Below, piece after piece: positions 1-12,481 of a stretch of 64,000 bases of DNA (the first letter of the stretch is position 1; each line of letters opens with the position of its first letter). The stretch is taken from assembly GCA_002794735.1 (NCBI GenBank), contig NBAZ01000013.1:1-64000 (forward strand). Reading direction: 5' to 3'. The translations under genes and the position numbers were made by a program. The stretch is from Pyrrhoderma lamaoense. Its lineage: Eukaryota; Basidiomycota; Agaricomycetes; Hymenochaetales; Hymenochaetaceae. The notes beneath the pieces were generated by a model. That model was given only the letters and a program-made list of their open reading frames with translations. It ran no database searches and was not told the DNA's origin.

Positions 1-1164
1 TCTCTCGACTCACCCGAGGAGACAGCAGGTGGGGAGGCGATGCTTATTATCCTTTTCATCCTCTTAAAATTTGTACTAACAACGAAGATTTCAACTACTT
101 ACAAAAGGTACTTCCCTTTCCATAAGTGCTTCTAAGAGAGGAACTATCTTATTTGACTCTCCAAACCAAAACAGACTCCCAAACGATATTTGAAGAATAT
201 GATGTGTAAGTACAAAACATACAACTCGAAAACTTGAAAAAAGATATCTTCTTGCAGCATTTGATAAAGCTTCAATTGAGTCAGTGTGGTAAAAAGGACT
301 TCATCACACTCGAGTCCCACAAGTTTGTGGGAATATTTCTTATTATGGCTGTTACTAGCTTCAGGTACCCTTTTGTCTCTTGAGGTAGTAATTTACTTCT
401 TTCACAACTTTATCATATATGGGAAGGGCAACGTTATGCGTAACATAGGTAGGACGAAGGTGGATAGTCTTCGCTATCAACCCACGAGTACATCTCGTAT
501 GTTCTAAGTGACAGATATTTATTAAATCTCACGCTAAAACGACGCACCCGTTGAATCAGCTTTATTCATAGCTTGCTAAGAAGTGGTAAGTGTACGAGAC
601 TAGGAGCCAGACGTATAGTTGTATAATAATTAGAGTTTCCGTGTCCTCGTCCTCCCCCTGTTGGTCATACAAAGAAAATACTCCAGAGAGCCAGTATAGG
701 TTCCTTGATGTCCAAGGGTTCCTCTCTCCTTAGCCATGAGAACAGCGTAAAAATCTTGATTTCCTCTTTGTAAGCTTTGTTTTTGATCACTGACTAGTCA
801 TGGAAAGGTTGTGTAAACCGATTCTCATAATTGATGAGGAATATGTTCAGCCATATTGTATGAGCGTTGTTTACAGATTGTGTATATGACAAAAGGGCAA
901 AACTGGCTCTTGTAGCATCAAAACAAAGAATAACTTATTCAATAAGACCTGAAGGAGATACATATCATACAACGTGATCAGCTACTTGAGATTTTTAATG
1001 TCCGCTGGAATTCTCCGTAAAGAGATCGCTTACGAGTTGCGGCGTCACGCCTTTAGAAGCGGTCAACTGCGAACAAACTAACGTCCTCTCCATTCCTTGT
1101 CGTTCTTTCGACTTTAATTGTTTCTCTGGTCGCATATCTTATACACCTCCTCAACTCTTCAATA
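1..1164. other. Unassigned 5' flank
   Basis: No convincing coding exon is visible. Short open frames here lack spliced continuation and recognisable motifs. The last part presumably holds the promoter and 5' UTR of the V-ATPase gene that starts at 1165. Confidence 0.5.
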
Positions 1165-2045
1165 ATGTCTGAGTACTGCCCTGTCTATGCCCCCTTCTTT
1201 GGTGCTTTGGTATGTACGCCTTTTTCTGGCTTTACAAATGGTCCTGTCTCGCCACGCTGAACACTGCTGCTTTGCTAACTGTTGTTGCTTTTTTTTATCG
1301 TGTGGTTATGACATTAGGGATGCACAAGTGCCATTGTCTTCACCTGTGAGTAATAACTACTGCTGGACTTCAGGGATGCTGAAAGATGACATACTTGCTA
1401 GCGATTGGTGCTAGGTATGTAGTCTATGTGGCACTGAAATCCAACCTCCGTCTTTTACTGACATAACCTTTTCTATCCTCAGTTATGGAACTGCAAAGTC
1501 TGGTGTTGGCATCTCGGCAATGTCAGTGCTTAGGCCAGATCTTATGATGAAGTGTGTCATCCCAGTTGTCATGGCCGGTATCATTGCTGTAAGTTCCGTA
1601 CTGTCTTAGCGTACTTACAGCTTATGAATGATTTTCGCTCCAGATTTACGGACTAGTTGTATCAGTACTTATCTCTGGTGATTGTATGTCATTTCCGTTT
1701 CTAACATTGCCGTGGGGATTGATCGTGGTGTAGTGGAGTACAAAATGCCTCTTTTCCGAGGATTCGTACAACTTGGTGCTGGCCTTTCAGTAGGTCTTGC
1801 AGGTCTTGCGGCAGGTTTTGCAATTGGTATAGTCGGTGATGCTGGTGTACGGGGAACTGCTCAACAGCCACGTCTTTTCGTTGGAATGATCCTTATTCTC
1901 ATTTTCGCTGAAGTCTTGGGTTTATATGGGCTTATTGTTGCTTTGATCATGAATGGACGAGCTCGTGATGCAGTTGGTGTAGTAAGTGGCAATTCCCAGT
2001 ACTTTGGAAACTGTGCTCACTAAAGTACGCTTATAGTGCATTTGA
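1165..2045 (+). CDS. vma3: V-type H+-ATPase proteolipid subunit c
   Basis: Membrane rotor (c-ring) subunit of the V0 sector of the vacuolar proton pump. Reading by family knowledge gives seven exons: 1165-1209, 1318-1345, 1402-1414, 1483-1588, 1644-1683, 1734-1981 and 2037-2045. All phases close, giving 162 residues, the usual family length. The start [15 protein letters not shown] is the classic N-terminus. The short second exon supplies GCTSAIVFT and a 13-nt microexon supplies the codons leading into [11 protein letters not shown]. The fourth exon carries the [14 protein letters not shown] loop. The long sixth exon carries [39 protein letters not shown] and the ion-binding glutamate in [15 protein letters not shown]. 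The final exon adds a C-terminal Cys-Ile, close to the conserved terminal Cys of other fungi. A naive single-exon reading hits stops in the microexon region; the spliced model is intact. Housekeeping gene, no sign of decay. Confidence 0.96.
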
Positions 2046-2889
2046 AGAAGCTGTCTACTAGCCTCAAGCTGAAAGGAGACAACCAAACCATATTTGATTC
2101 AAGGAATCACCAAATTTGCTATCTGTTTAGTTTCTGCATCCATGTTGAATGGACTATATAACACCGCTTGTCACTACATATTTGTCTACAACCGTTTTCC
2201 CATCGAATATCTCGTTGAAATTGCATGTTTTCTATAGCTAGCGGAAATCAATGTGCATCTTTCTTTCCTTATCCACTTATCTCCCAGATTTTCACTGAGT
2301 TTATGAGTAACAAATAGTACAAAAATTGTTTATAATACCGTGTTGCGGTGCAATACGAAGCCAGAAACTACCTGAGAGAATATGATATCACGCTTCTGAA
2401 TGAGAACACTGGATAGTATTATAGAATGTAAGAGATATGGGCACGGACACAAGGTCTCCTTTATTCTCTGGTTCATCATTCTGGGCCATTATGTCCAAAG
2501 ATTGTCTTTTGGAATCTATTACTTTCTATTGCAACTTCTCGTTGGTAATTCACTCCAATTAATACGTAGTGTCCCCATTCTTTGCATGTTTTTACTGAGA
2601 ATATGATAGAATACAGTGAGTTTTAAGCTTTATCCTCAGGTACCGGTATCTGGATCCTAAGCTGCTTTCGTATACCCACCTGTATACATTAGGTGTTGCA
2701 TAAAGTGTTTTATCAAAAGGAGACTACAAAACATAGTTCATCTAATGACTGAAGCTCGGATTGTAATCGTTGAAACATATTACGTCACTGATTTTCTATG
2801 GTTCAAACACATTGGCTATGTTTAGAGTGAAAACTCGATCATTATGTGCTTAGAATCACAAAAGAAATAATTGTGACTAATTATGAATT
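2046..2889. other. Unassigned, 3' of the V-ATPase gene
   Basis: AT-rich DNA with no supported exon or repeat. It probably includes the 3' UTR of the V-ATPase gene at its left end. Confidence 0.5.
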
Positions 2890-3180
2890 TGGAAATACTT
2901 AATAAGAAACTTAGGTTATAAGCCATAAATAAGAGTTGCTGCTCCACATGTTTCAACTTGAAAGCCATATGTTGCAATATCTGATGTTGATCATCTTCCG
3001 CAAGTCCAAAGTAAAATATTTCACTTGTAAGTAAATGAGAATATAGAAGGAATCTTGGCTGAGTAAAGAAGATTCTCTGGTAGCGAAAATCAGAAAAACA
3101 GGTCGACGAACCATAACGGCTTTTAAGGTCAGGACTGCTGTATTACGAGTTGTTAGATACTTAGAGCCTAGATGCAACTC
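2890..3180. repeat. Dispersed repeat R1, copy a (most diverged)
   Basis: This segment aligns by eye with 34590-34870 and 49615-49880 in the same orientation. All share the order 'aataag...ctgatgttg/ctgttgctg atc..tct', 'gaatatagaa', a block resembling 'gaagtattc..gt..tt..actcggaaaa', then 'ggtcagga' or 'tgtcagga'. It is the most divergent of the three. It abuts the 3' end of FunK1 copy 1, at the point where the kinase tail loses homology to copy 6. No coding potential is evident. Confidence 0.5.
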
Positions 3181-3328
3181 TACTTTTCGAGCTAGAGGCT
3201 TGAGTCTTAGCAGCGGTCACAAGCACTGGCAGTTTTATTTCCGTCATTATCCTTGTTATCTGCCGATTCTCAGCCAGAACAGGAACATTTTCTCTTGGCC
3301 TCCGTGTTCTATCTGAGGCCTTGCGATC

Positions 3329-6300
3329 CTAATATTTATTTCTGGTATTCATCTTTTTCTGTCTGGATTTCACCGCAGACGTCAACGGCTTCTCCTCTGC
3401 AATCACTCTTGGTTTCCGAGTGATGCATTGGAGCGGAGGCAGGATGATAACTGGTATTAATCCCTTCGTGGGTCTATTCCCACCACTAACGCCATTACGA
3501 TTGTGATCACGAGCTCCTTTATTTGACTTATTCTGTCTATTTCTTAGAGAGGACCTGAGAACCATCCTATCTGCACTGGCTTTCGACTCCTTTGCCACAG
3601 CTTGACCTGAAGAACCATTTGATGAATCCGAGTCCACTTTGTTCAGCTCTTGCAAGGGTCTGTTTTTAGGTATATGTCAGTCTTTGTATACTAGAAATAG
3701 GATAAGGCACGTACTTCAGTCTCTTTTCTGGTTGTTCAATTTCATCTCTGGTCTCATATGTTTTCCGTTTACTCGCACGCACTTCTTCAGCTTTCCTTCT
3801 ACGTCGTCTCTCGATAGTCTCAACTTCGATGTTTCGACGTGGAGCTTCGTTGAGAACCGCCAAGATCTCATCGTGAAGGGATCCCCCGTTAGTCAATAGA
3901 ATCGGACTGATCCTTTTACTCTCCTCCTCTTGATAATGTTTGAATAACAGATTTCTTAAAGTGGCAATAATTGTTTTAAGTTCCATTAAGTTGTCGGGAG
4001 CGGTTTCCATGAATTCTTCGAACTTATAAGGTATAGCAAGAAAAGCATAACGTTGCATATTATTCATACCTCCATTGAACAACAGTAAACTGGTATACTT
4101 TTGTTCTTCCCTAACTTCTCTATATTCCTTGCCATCAGAAGCAACAATAGAAGCTTCTTGAAAATTGAAAAGAGTCCAGGTCATGATCCACCACATAGAT
4201 TCTAGATCGTGAATATAATTTGCCCAAAATTTATAGGCACTTCTTCTATTCGAGGACTTTCCTTTTCCTGACGCAAGTGCCTTCGCCCTCAACTCAGCGC
4301 GTATCTTACGAAGTTCTTCAGACACTCTTCTCATGGGACTTTCCTTATAAAACCCAAATTGATATATTTGATCAAAATGTTCAAAGGCCATGAAATCTGG
4401 TGTACCCTATTTATAAGTAAAGACAGAGATGAGTTCAGTTCCTTTACTGGATGAATGGAAGTTAAATTACCGCTCGTACGTCACCATCCTTCCCGCTACC
4501 TGCCCGCTTCGCGAGTTCCAAGTCCCCAACAAGTCCTCGCTTCTCCCCAGTAACAGGGTCGGTATATAAGTACAGATTTCCCGCACTGAGATCACGATGC
4601 ACCCACCGGCCTTGTGAATCACGCGTAGAACTATGGAACAATTAGTTATTGATGTACATAAACAACTGTAGACTCGCCTTTCACCGCACATTCGAGAACC
4701 AATAGCATGTCATCCAGATTCCGTAGCTTATTGTAAGGTACAGCGTATTCTTGATAAACTATCCGATAATGCCATCGGTGTTTATATATCCTTCGATCTT
4801 TTAGTTTACGAGATGGAACTGGTGCTCGCTCATCTTCTTCTTCAGAATCAGACGAACTGCTGTCGTCTCTCGCATTTGAACCATCCGGTAGACGTATTAT
4901 GTGTCTACTGATTGGGCCCTTACCCCGGAGGATAGTTTTTTCAGTGTGATCCTCTCCATCACCTACTCTCACTCTCCCAGATACAATCGGTGTCAGTGTC
5001 AATCGCTTAAACAGTTCCCGTTCCTCTTCATCACGAATATCCTCCAGAATCTTCTGCCATATTACATCCTCCGTTTCAAATTCATCTGGAGGCCAGTAAT
5101 CCTTGATCACCACCGGATTCTTCTCCTCCTGATCATCAACCGTAAATGCTTTGAATATCCGAGTCGCAGAAGTATATACATCATCTGTCCTCGTCTCCGC
5201 TATTATATTTTCCGTACTTGATTTGTAATACCTCCCGTCAACCTCGAATTCAAACAGCCGTTGCTTACCATCATATTCTGCAACGACTGTCGGATCCCAT
5301 CCTAAATCGACCTTATCCGCAAACACGAGGGAAAGAACAACTTTGATCATCGTTCTTGGCTCCTATATTCCTTGTTAGAGAATGCGAGTCATAAAAATGT
5401 AGATCTTACAGAGTCAATATCAAATTCCTTGCTGCATATGACTATACCTCGATTATAATGCCACAACCTCATCTGCCGTCCTTCGATGGTTGCTCCAAGT
5501 GCGAATCGGCGACATGGATCGATGGCCATGCAATGATGCATACTATATAGTATCTGATCTACGTTCTGTAGAATATCTGTCAGAGTCAGACTAGGTCAGG
5601 GAAATCAGAATTTACATGAAATTCATTATAAACACTGTCCAGGTCCTTCACAAAAAAGAGGCTGAAAGCAGAATTGTACCAGTGTTTCCCGTTGTACTTC
5701 TTTGGATAACTGTCACCGGGGCTATTGAGAAACAAGTGAACATCAGGATGGAATCTGCTATCTCTCATTGACCATATATCTTCACTCTTTCCCGTATAAG
5801 CAGAACACGTAGTCTTCAAGTTTGGTGGGGCTACATCCTTCTCCATCGCGGCCTTTGTTATCGAATCGAATAGTTTCACAATGTGTGAGCCTTTCAGTAT
5901 GGATTTCGAGCCATTGCGGCGATTAGTGCGTGATGGGAAGCATTTCCAGGAGTATGATTTTGTGAGTCTGCTTCTAACCAGAGCTTTGTTTTCGACACAA
6001 CGTTCAAATATTTGGTCGATATTGAAACCGGGATTGATGGGAGGCAGAATATGCTCGAAGAAGTATTCCATCGATCCCTGCGCAACTTCGCCCCCAGTAT
6101 GCCATACGATTTCCTCGTATAGGTGTCCAACGTATAGGACGTGAGTCTTGGTGCCTTTACCATCTCTTTGTTTCGCTTGTGTATCCTTGACTACTTTTGA
6201 CGAATGATCTGGAGCAGTTTCTCGAGTGTGATTCGCAGCATTCACACTCAGAGGTGGCAAAGAGGAAGATGCAGGAATATCGTATGCCTCATTGTGAACA

Positions 6301-6507
6301 GCCCTTCCCTTCCCCTTAGCTTGCATTTTGGGTCTAGAGCCCGCAGGTGAATTTAATTCACTGAACTTGATAATCAGTCTCCACACTGTGAATTGAAGCA
6401 TTCGATACTCCTAACCTTTTGTAAGTACCCACAGTGGCCTTCTCCTTCCCCTTTGTATTTTTTGGTTTTGACAGGCCTCGACGAGCGGAGCTTTTGTTGA
6501 CTGCCAT
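3329..6507 (-). CDS. FunK1 fungal-type protein kinase, copy 1 (frameshift at catalytic loop)
   Basis: Predicted Ser/Thr-type kinase of the FunK1 family. Seven exons: 6416-6507, 5616-6378, 5410-5565, 4678-5362, 4471-4630, 3715-4406 and 3329-3659. The start MAVNKSSARRGLSKPK is shared with copies 6 and 8. Exon 2 holds the N-terminal domain ending near HWYNSAFSLFF. Exon 4 holds the N-lobe with VVIKDYWPPD (candidate ATP-binding Lys) and HRWHYRIVYQEY. Exon 5 should give IHKAGWVHRDLSAGN, but one C is missing near 4604 relative to copy 6, so the frame breaks just before HRD. Exon 6 is intact (GTPDFMAFE, ANYIHDLESMWW, GGSLHDEI). Exon 7 stops at an early TAG (3329-3331) and omits the ITRSM tail. Intron 4 needs a GC donor (AAAG|gcgagt). 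It lies divergent from an EXPERA fragment. Kinase identity is sure; function is doubtful. Confidence 0.85.
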
Positions 6508-6906
6508 TGCAGAAGTAGTGGTTTATTTCAGAGTTACAGAGTTAAGAAACGCGCGAACGGAATATTAGTCACACGCGTAACGCGACTGTTCGCGTCGTGT
6601 CACTGCTGTCACTGCGTGATATGGAACAAAATCGAGTCCAGAGTTGGGAAGTAAGCCGAAGCACACTTACCTTGTGCATTATAATTTTCATAGCATTGCT
6701 AAGAATACTGGGAAGCAAGGTAAGATCAATATCTTCGACTAGACTTTTCTCTTGTTTCACGTAGTGCACTGCAAAAGATTTCATACATGTGATTCTGTGT
6801 CTAGATGTGAGCCATCATTTACCCACATCTCATGTGCATTCAATTTCTCCCACCAAGGACAACTAGTCGCTGTCCTCACCTATCTGTATTTATCGTATAA
6901 GACAAA
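6508..6906. promoter_or_regulatory. Divergent intergenic between FunK1-1 and EXPERA fragment
   Basis: About 400 bp between two divergent start codons. It closely matches 47406-47829 and, inverted, 62101-62515. It contains the CG-rich stretch 'cacgcgtaacgcgactgttcg' region near 6572-6595, conserved in all three copies. Inference: it serves as a bidirectional promoter. No individual control site is proven. Confidence 0.5.
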
Positions 6907-6980
6907 ATGGCTGCTCCAACATCACATACTTGGATATCCCTCTGGTTCCTCATAACCGCCCCAATACTATTCTGGGATGT
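6907..6980 (+). pseudogene. Truncated EXPERA-domain protein, first exon only
   Basis: ATG at 6907 opens exon 1 of the EXPERA protein (MAAPTSHTWISLWFLITAPI, first membrane helix), followed by the same GT donor as the intact copies. Homology to the 47.8 kb copy stops within intron 1, near 7010, and no later exon is present. It is the broken EXPERA partner of FunK1 copy 1. Confidence 0.8.
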
Positions 6981-8640
6981 AAGTGATCAATGTTTTATGC
7001 TTGCTCTTTTAAAAGAAAAAAAAAGTACGCTGCTAACAATATCACGAGATCGACCTCGAGCTTCCAGTTCTTAATCTGGTCCCGAGAACCTTCCATCCAT
7101 CCTCACTAGTCTCCAGTTCTTTATATGTAACTTAATCCGAGGAACCAATCAATGAGTTTGAGTTTGCTTCGTTAGGTTTCTTCACAAGTTTATTGCTAGG
7201 GATGATTAAGTCTGAGTGTTTCATTTTGTATTTTCTTCAAGTAATACATACTCCAGTATTTTTTCTCGGTTGTCCAACATCATCTCTAGCGCCGATAGTT
7301 TTCTGCTTATCATCGTTAAGATACCAGATTGGCTTTCCATATATTGATAGCGGAAACTTTCTCTAATCATCTGTACACTGTTATATACGAAATGTTCTGC
7401 ACAGCTAAGATAAGGTACGCACTTAGATTACGAAGCCGTGTCTACCGAGGATATTAAACCCTCTGGGGGCGTAACTCAACAAGAGCCTTTTCCTTCAAGG
7501 ATGGTGGAAATGAGGTGTTGTCATTGGAAACTGATTCAAGGCGGATGTCGAAGTCGGCAGATATATGTATCTTTATGGGGAAGTGTTTGCATGTACTTAC
7601 CCATAGAGCTTAATGCTTGCCTCTTGAGATGGGTATAGTACCTCGGATGCATTCTTGAAGTGATCATTATAAAAAGTATCGTAAGAAGTGTACATAGATA
7701 CAATATGTTGGAATATGTTGTAGTGGGATACATGGCAGCAAACACAAAAAACTATGATTACAGAACGCAGTGATAACCGTTATCATTACTAGTAATTTCG
7801 GAGTCTTTGTAGTTGTTTATCTATCCCTTAAGCTGTGAAATAAAGTCGACATCAGTTGGTTTGACTGACATAATGCATAAAGAAAAAGACATTTAGACGA
7901 TAAATGTGTATAAAATGGATATTCCTATGTATATGTTCCTTCGAACTTTAAAGCTGTGATCCATGAAGGAAGTATAGATGAATGTCGTGTCCCTGTGGTG
8001 AAGTTTTCAGAAATCTTTTTCGTCGTGAACTACAGCCACCTGAAAGCCTCGTTGTGCTTGACAGTCTATCTGGACTTGGTTTAAGAAGACGGAGGCGAAA
8101 ATTCCGATTTTATCTCACTAGATCCAGCGAACTCCTACCAACAGATGAGAGATGGATATCAATTCTGTATGGAATAAAGTTGCAACAATGCATCATGCTT
8201 AGGGATAATAATGAAAAAAAGGGAAGACTTAAAGAATCAATAAAGTTTATCTTATTAGAACAAATACGTAATTAGCAAAGAGCTTGATGAACGATTAGCA
8301 AGAAGGTTGTGACCAAGGTGCGCGTCTCGTATCAATACACAAAGTGAATGGGCGACAATACCATATAGGTTTGCTGAGATTTTCAAAAACTCGGACTGAA
8401 TTTGTTCATTATATAAAGGAACTTCTTGTTTGTGTCTATAGAAATGTGTCAAATAATATCACGTAAATAAATGCGCATCTAATAAAAAACTTAATATGAG
8501 ACTAGCTGTGCGATTTCTTGAATAATCTTGTGTAAAGAGACAAGAACGTTTTGAAACTGCAACTACACGTAGGTGTGTTTCTCCTGATAATGATGACTAT
8601 CGTGACATCGCGTCTCGTTTGACCACATGACCGAATTTAC
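6981..8640. other. Unassigned
   Basis: No supported gene. Short open frames on both strands lack motifs or splice continuation. The left boundary is where homology to the EXPERA gene is lost. Confidence 0.45.
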
Positions 8641-9298
8641 TTGAGTTTAGGCTGGGATCCGACAATAAATGCAAATTATGGTGAGCGACGGCCGTTTGAT
8701 TTTGAGATAGCTAGGAAATGCTACAAGGCGGACTCGAAAGGTCTTATTAATGGGCACAAGGTTGGTGGAACTTACACCTCGGCGACAAGAATATATAAGG
8801 CTTTCGGTGTAAATGACAAGGATGAACAGGAATTAGGAAGCAAAAGAACATGACGCCATCAAGCTTACTGACGCGGGGTCGCTGCATAAAGTTAATTCTA
8901 TTTCAGATTGGGATATAGATAGGGATGAGGAAGAGTACTCCAAGCGAACTCTGGATGACGACGAAGAGCCAGCAAAGAAACAAAGGTATGTAACTCGGGG
9001 GAAAAACTTTGTTATCTAAAGTTAATATGTTTACTACGACAGATCTCCGAAAGCGCCAATCAGACTTGGTCCTAAAGCAGTTTTCTTTGCTATGGACCAG
9101 AATCTTGACAAGGACCCGGGGAAGGAGACAGGAGAGATAATGCCGAGATCTGAAAAAGGCAAACAAATACACACAATTAATAGATCTCGAGGTCTTCAAG
9201 CTAATAGCAATGCAAGGAATCCCGCAGGAGAAGGATTGTCATCAATAATACCGGATTGGAATCGGCGAATAACGAGATCTATGAGCTCTAGAGAGTAG
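8641..9298 (+). pseudogene. FunK1 kinase relic, copy 2 (internal deletion)
   Basis: The left part reads LGWDPTINANYGERRPFDFE and TYTSATRIYKAFGVND, matching the start of FunK1 exon 4. The frame then ends, and at about 8857 the sequence jumps to the far C-terminal region (KLTDAGSLHKVNS, matching LTDGGSLHDEI). A 'PAKKQR' segment and a plausible intron follow, then a basic tail ending NRRITRSMSSRE. The rest of the N-lobe, the HRD loop and most of the C-lobe are missing. This is a dead copy whose tail still carries the family ITRSM motif. Confidence 0.8.
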
Positions 9299-12200
9299 CA
9301 TAGAGGATCACGAAGAGGAGGGGGGATTGGCTACCCGTAATAGCAGTAAACCGACTTGGCGTGAAGACAAGCGGTATCAAGTTTATTATCTCACGAAAGT
9401 TTAAGATATCTCAACTCCGAACTTTCTTCCGATACAATCTTCTAACCCACATGGCCCTCTGGTACTAACTTAGAGATATCTTAGCGGTAGCCCATGACTC
9501 AATTACCGCTCTGGAATCTATCAAGAAGATATGAAGTAACGGGTTTATCACACGTAATATGTATTAATGTGATCGATACAGTACTAATGATTCTTATTCT
9601 CTACAAATACCAGAAGTCCATTAATCATAAGCAAGCACCCGAAGTACTTTTCATTAGTCCATGCCACATCGTACAAGTATCACACGAGAAGCCATCTTCT
9701 ACAGTGGTGTGGGGGGAGGAGAAGCATATTTACCGTTTGAAGAAGCGACAAAAGCAGTGTTTTTCGCATTTAATGACGTTTGGGACCTTCTTCGTGCGTC
9801 ACCCTGGCCTCGAAAATGTAAAAGAAGGCGAGAGCAGAGTACATTGTGAACTACTCCTTGCGTTCTATAACATGTACCTCCAATCAAATTGAGTCATGCG
9901 GGAATAAGCTTGAACGGTGCGTACATGATAAGAAATGGTGAGATTATGGGCTTGGGATATGGTATGTCAGCATCGATTCAAATCGAGTAGATCTAGATAG
10001 AAGTACCGAGGATAATCCGACCAGGAACACATTGATCAAACTAGCTCCTACAATGGTCATGAGTAACGATTTAAATTCATACCAGTCTTTTAGCATATAC
10101 CCATTATACAGAGACAATAGATGATCCCTAACGAATAAAACTATAAGCAACCTAGTTCTCACATGCACGAACAAAACTCACCATCCCTGAGAAGAATACC
10201 GACAAGTTCTGAATTACTCGTTCGCACTGTAGTTTAATACATCTACATAAGTATGATGATCATGAAGACACAATGATACTCACAGTGAAATCTCTTGGCC
10301 ATAAGCATGAGTGCAAGGATAACTTGTGCAGGTTTACATCTTAGCATAATCTCACGTAGGAGTTAGGCCTTGAGATTACCCACCAATTTCAAATATGAAA
10401 ATTAGCAGGAGAGCAACCCATTCGGTTCTCACGGAGAAGATCACCTCACACCCAGAAGGAAATAGGAAAACTGGTGGTGCTATAGGGAAAGCATCGATTA
10501 GAACGATCAGTGATCAGATATATAAGAGTATTAAACGCTGTGCCGGATGCGTACACGTCACTGAGGATAGATAATAGTATGTTAAAACCAATGTGACGAT
10601 AGTTTTGATCTATGACGTTTCTCTCTTAACATTAATGAGATCTTCTTGAGTAACGAACGCTCTTACACCGAGTAGAGATATCCCGATCATCAACACTGTT
10701 TTCCGGGCTTGCCAGACCATATACAGTCTCATGACCAAGACGACTACAGAAGACGACTAAGCCAGACCGAACTATTACCTAGTCACGGTTGCGAAATTTC
10801 TCACCTTCAGCTAAAACGAAACCAACGAAAGAGGTGACTGTTGCGATTGAGTTCGATGTTGAAAAAGTAAAAGGATAAAACCACTAACAACCAATTGCCA
10901 TGGCAGCAGGCCCGCAAAACTAATGAATGTATTTAGTTATAGATAGTAAGATTAGAGTTTGGTACGCACATTAGCATCTTTATTTGTATTTAAGAGAGCA
11001 ACTACAACATCAATCATGTCAATAATAATCTTCTGTGAGAACAATCAGTCAACACACAGTAGATATTATTAACAGTCACGATCAATGGGAGATAGCGATT
11101 GACGAAGAAGAGTGCCTTTATGACTGATAGTTTTGAGGGCCAGAAAAGGCTGATCTAGAGCCTATATTTAATTAATGCAATCCACTGGGAGAAAGAGCTG
11201 CGTACTTCCTTATCTAGAGTTAATATGTATTCATATATCTTCAGAAATATTTGCTCAGATCACTCGTAAAATGACCCAGAAGTTTGTAGATGCTCACCCA
11301 TAGTGCAAGCGTGGCGACTGTTAGTTGAAGAGTTGAGTTTTTGTTATCAAAAGAGGACAGTTCTTAGTATCTGATTGTTACAAACCTGCACTGAACTAAA
11401 TCGGTATTTATGGTTATTAGTATTAGTTCAAAAGTATGATTGCATAGAACATAACAACTAACCCGCATTGCAGTTGCATTTAATGCATTGTTAGAAGAGT
11501 CAAGAGATATGCCATCAAAAGGTGCCATTATTGAGGAATGGAGATTATAATAGGTAGATATCAAGTATGAAAGGACCACGGGAGTAAGTGTATACTGGTT
11601 TCGAGTCGAAGTATGGAGTATGAGGGTGAGGAAGCGGCATCGGGTTAATGTAGCCTGAGTATAATAGCTTTAATAAACGGAATTGATTATTTTCTAACCT
11701 GTGTGAGGTCCCATGAGAGTGTGAGCTATAGACGCATCGTGTATACGTGCCAACGTATCGAAGCAAAGACGCACAGCTGTTGTGAATAGGAGTTACTTGA
11801 CTTGAGCTCCGCAGTACCGGAAAGGTTCTTCGCACATCCCGACGGAAGCAGATTAGAAGTGGAATTCCCTAATATGAGAAACTGCCTGTTTTAATCTATG
11901 CGAGTATTCAATCTATAAGTAGACATAGACATCAACTAGTCACTAAGACAGGCATTAGAATGCCATGCAGTCATTCTCGAAACCATATAATTATCTCCTC
12001 TATGACGGGTAGTTACACAGATACAGATAAACGTTAGACCTGTCGAGTAACACTTCATTTGTCTGAGAAGACAAGAGTAGGTTACCGTCGTGACTTCTCC
12101 CATTTAATTACATCTAGATGAAGAAGCGAGCCATTGATCACCTGACCTCCCATAATGTCTAAAATAGTTAGACCAATTACCAAATATAGAAGGCACTAAA

Positions 12201-12481
12201 ACAAGTCTAGTAGTTCACTATGTTCAATATAATCTCATTTGTCAAACTTACCAAAAAGAAAGGTACCGTTCCTTATATCATACTGTTCGAATCTCAATCT
12301 CAACCACAACAAAGAAACACGGAAAGTCGAAACAAATAAATATATGTATCTACCAACAAAGTACCTATCGATCAAAATTCTCAAATCAAGTAGATAAGGT
12401 ATCAGCGATGTCCCCGCATCGCTTAGGGCATAAATCCGTGTTCCGTTAGAACTCTGTTATCCAAATTTCGGTGTTAAAGGA
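9299..12481. other. Long unassigned stretch
   Basis: About 3.2 kb with no exon I can support on either strand. Several open frames of 60-130 codons occur but show no family motif, signal or splice-linked extension. It could be degraded repeat or intergenic DNA. Confidence 0.45.

Noticed and set aside
1187..1414. Unspliced 75-codon frame at the 5' end of the V-ATPase gene
   Set aside because: It crosses two introns; the spliced microexon model reproduces the conserved protein exactly.
7982..8275. Plus-strand frame of 97 codons near the FunK1 relic
   Set aside because: Does not match any FunK1 exon; basic low-complexity composition only.
9494..9892. Plus-strand open frame of 132 codons
   Set aside because: No recognisable domain; competing frames of similar length on the same DNA.
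12281..12310. 'gttcgaatctc' resembling a tRNA T-loop
   Set aside because: No matching acceptor stem, D-arm or anticodon arm can be drawn around it.
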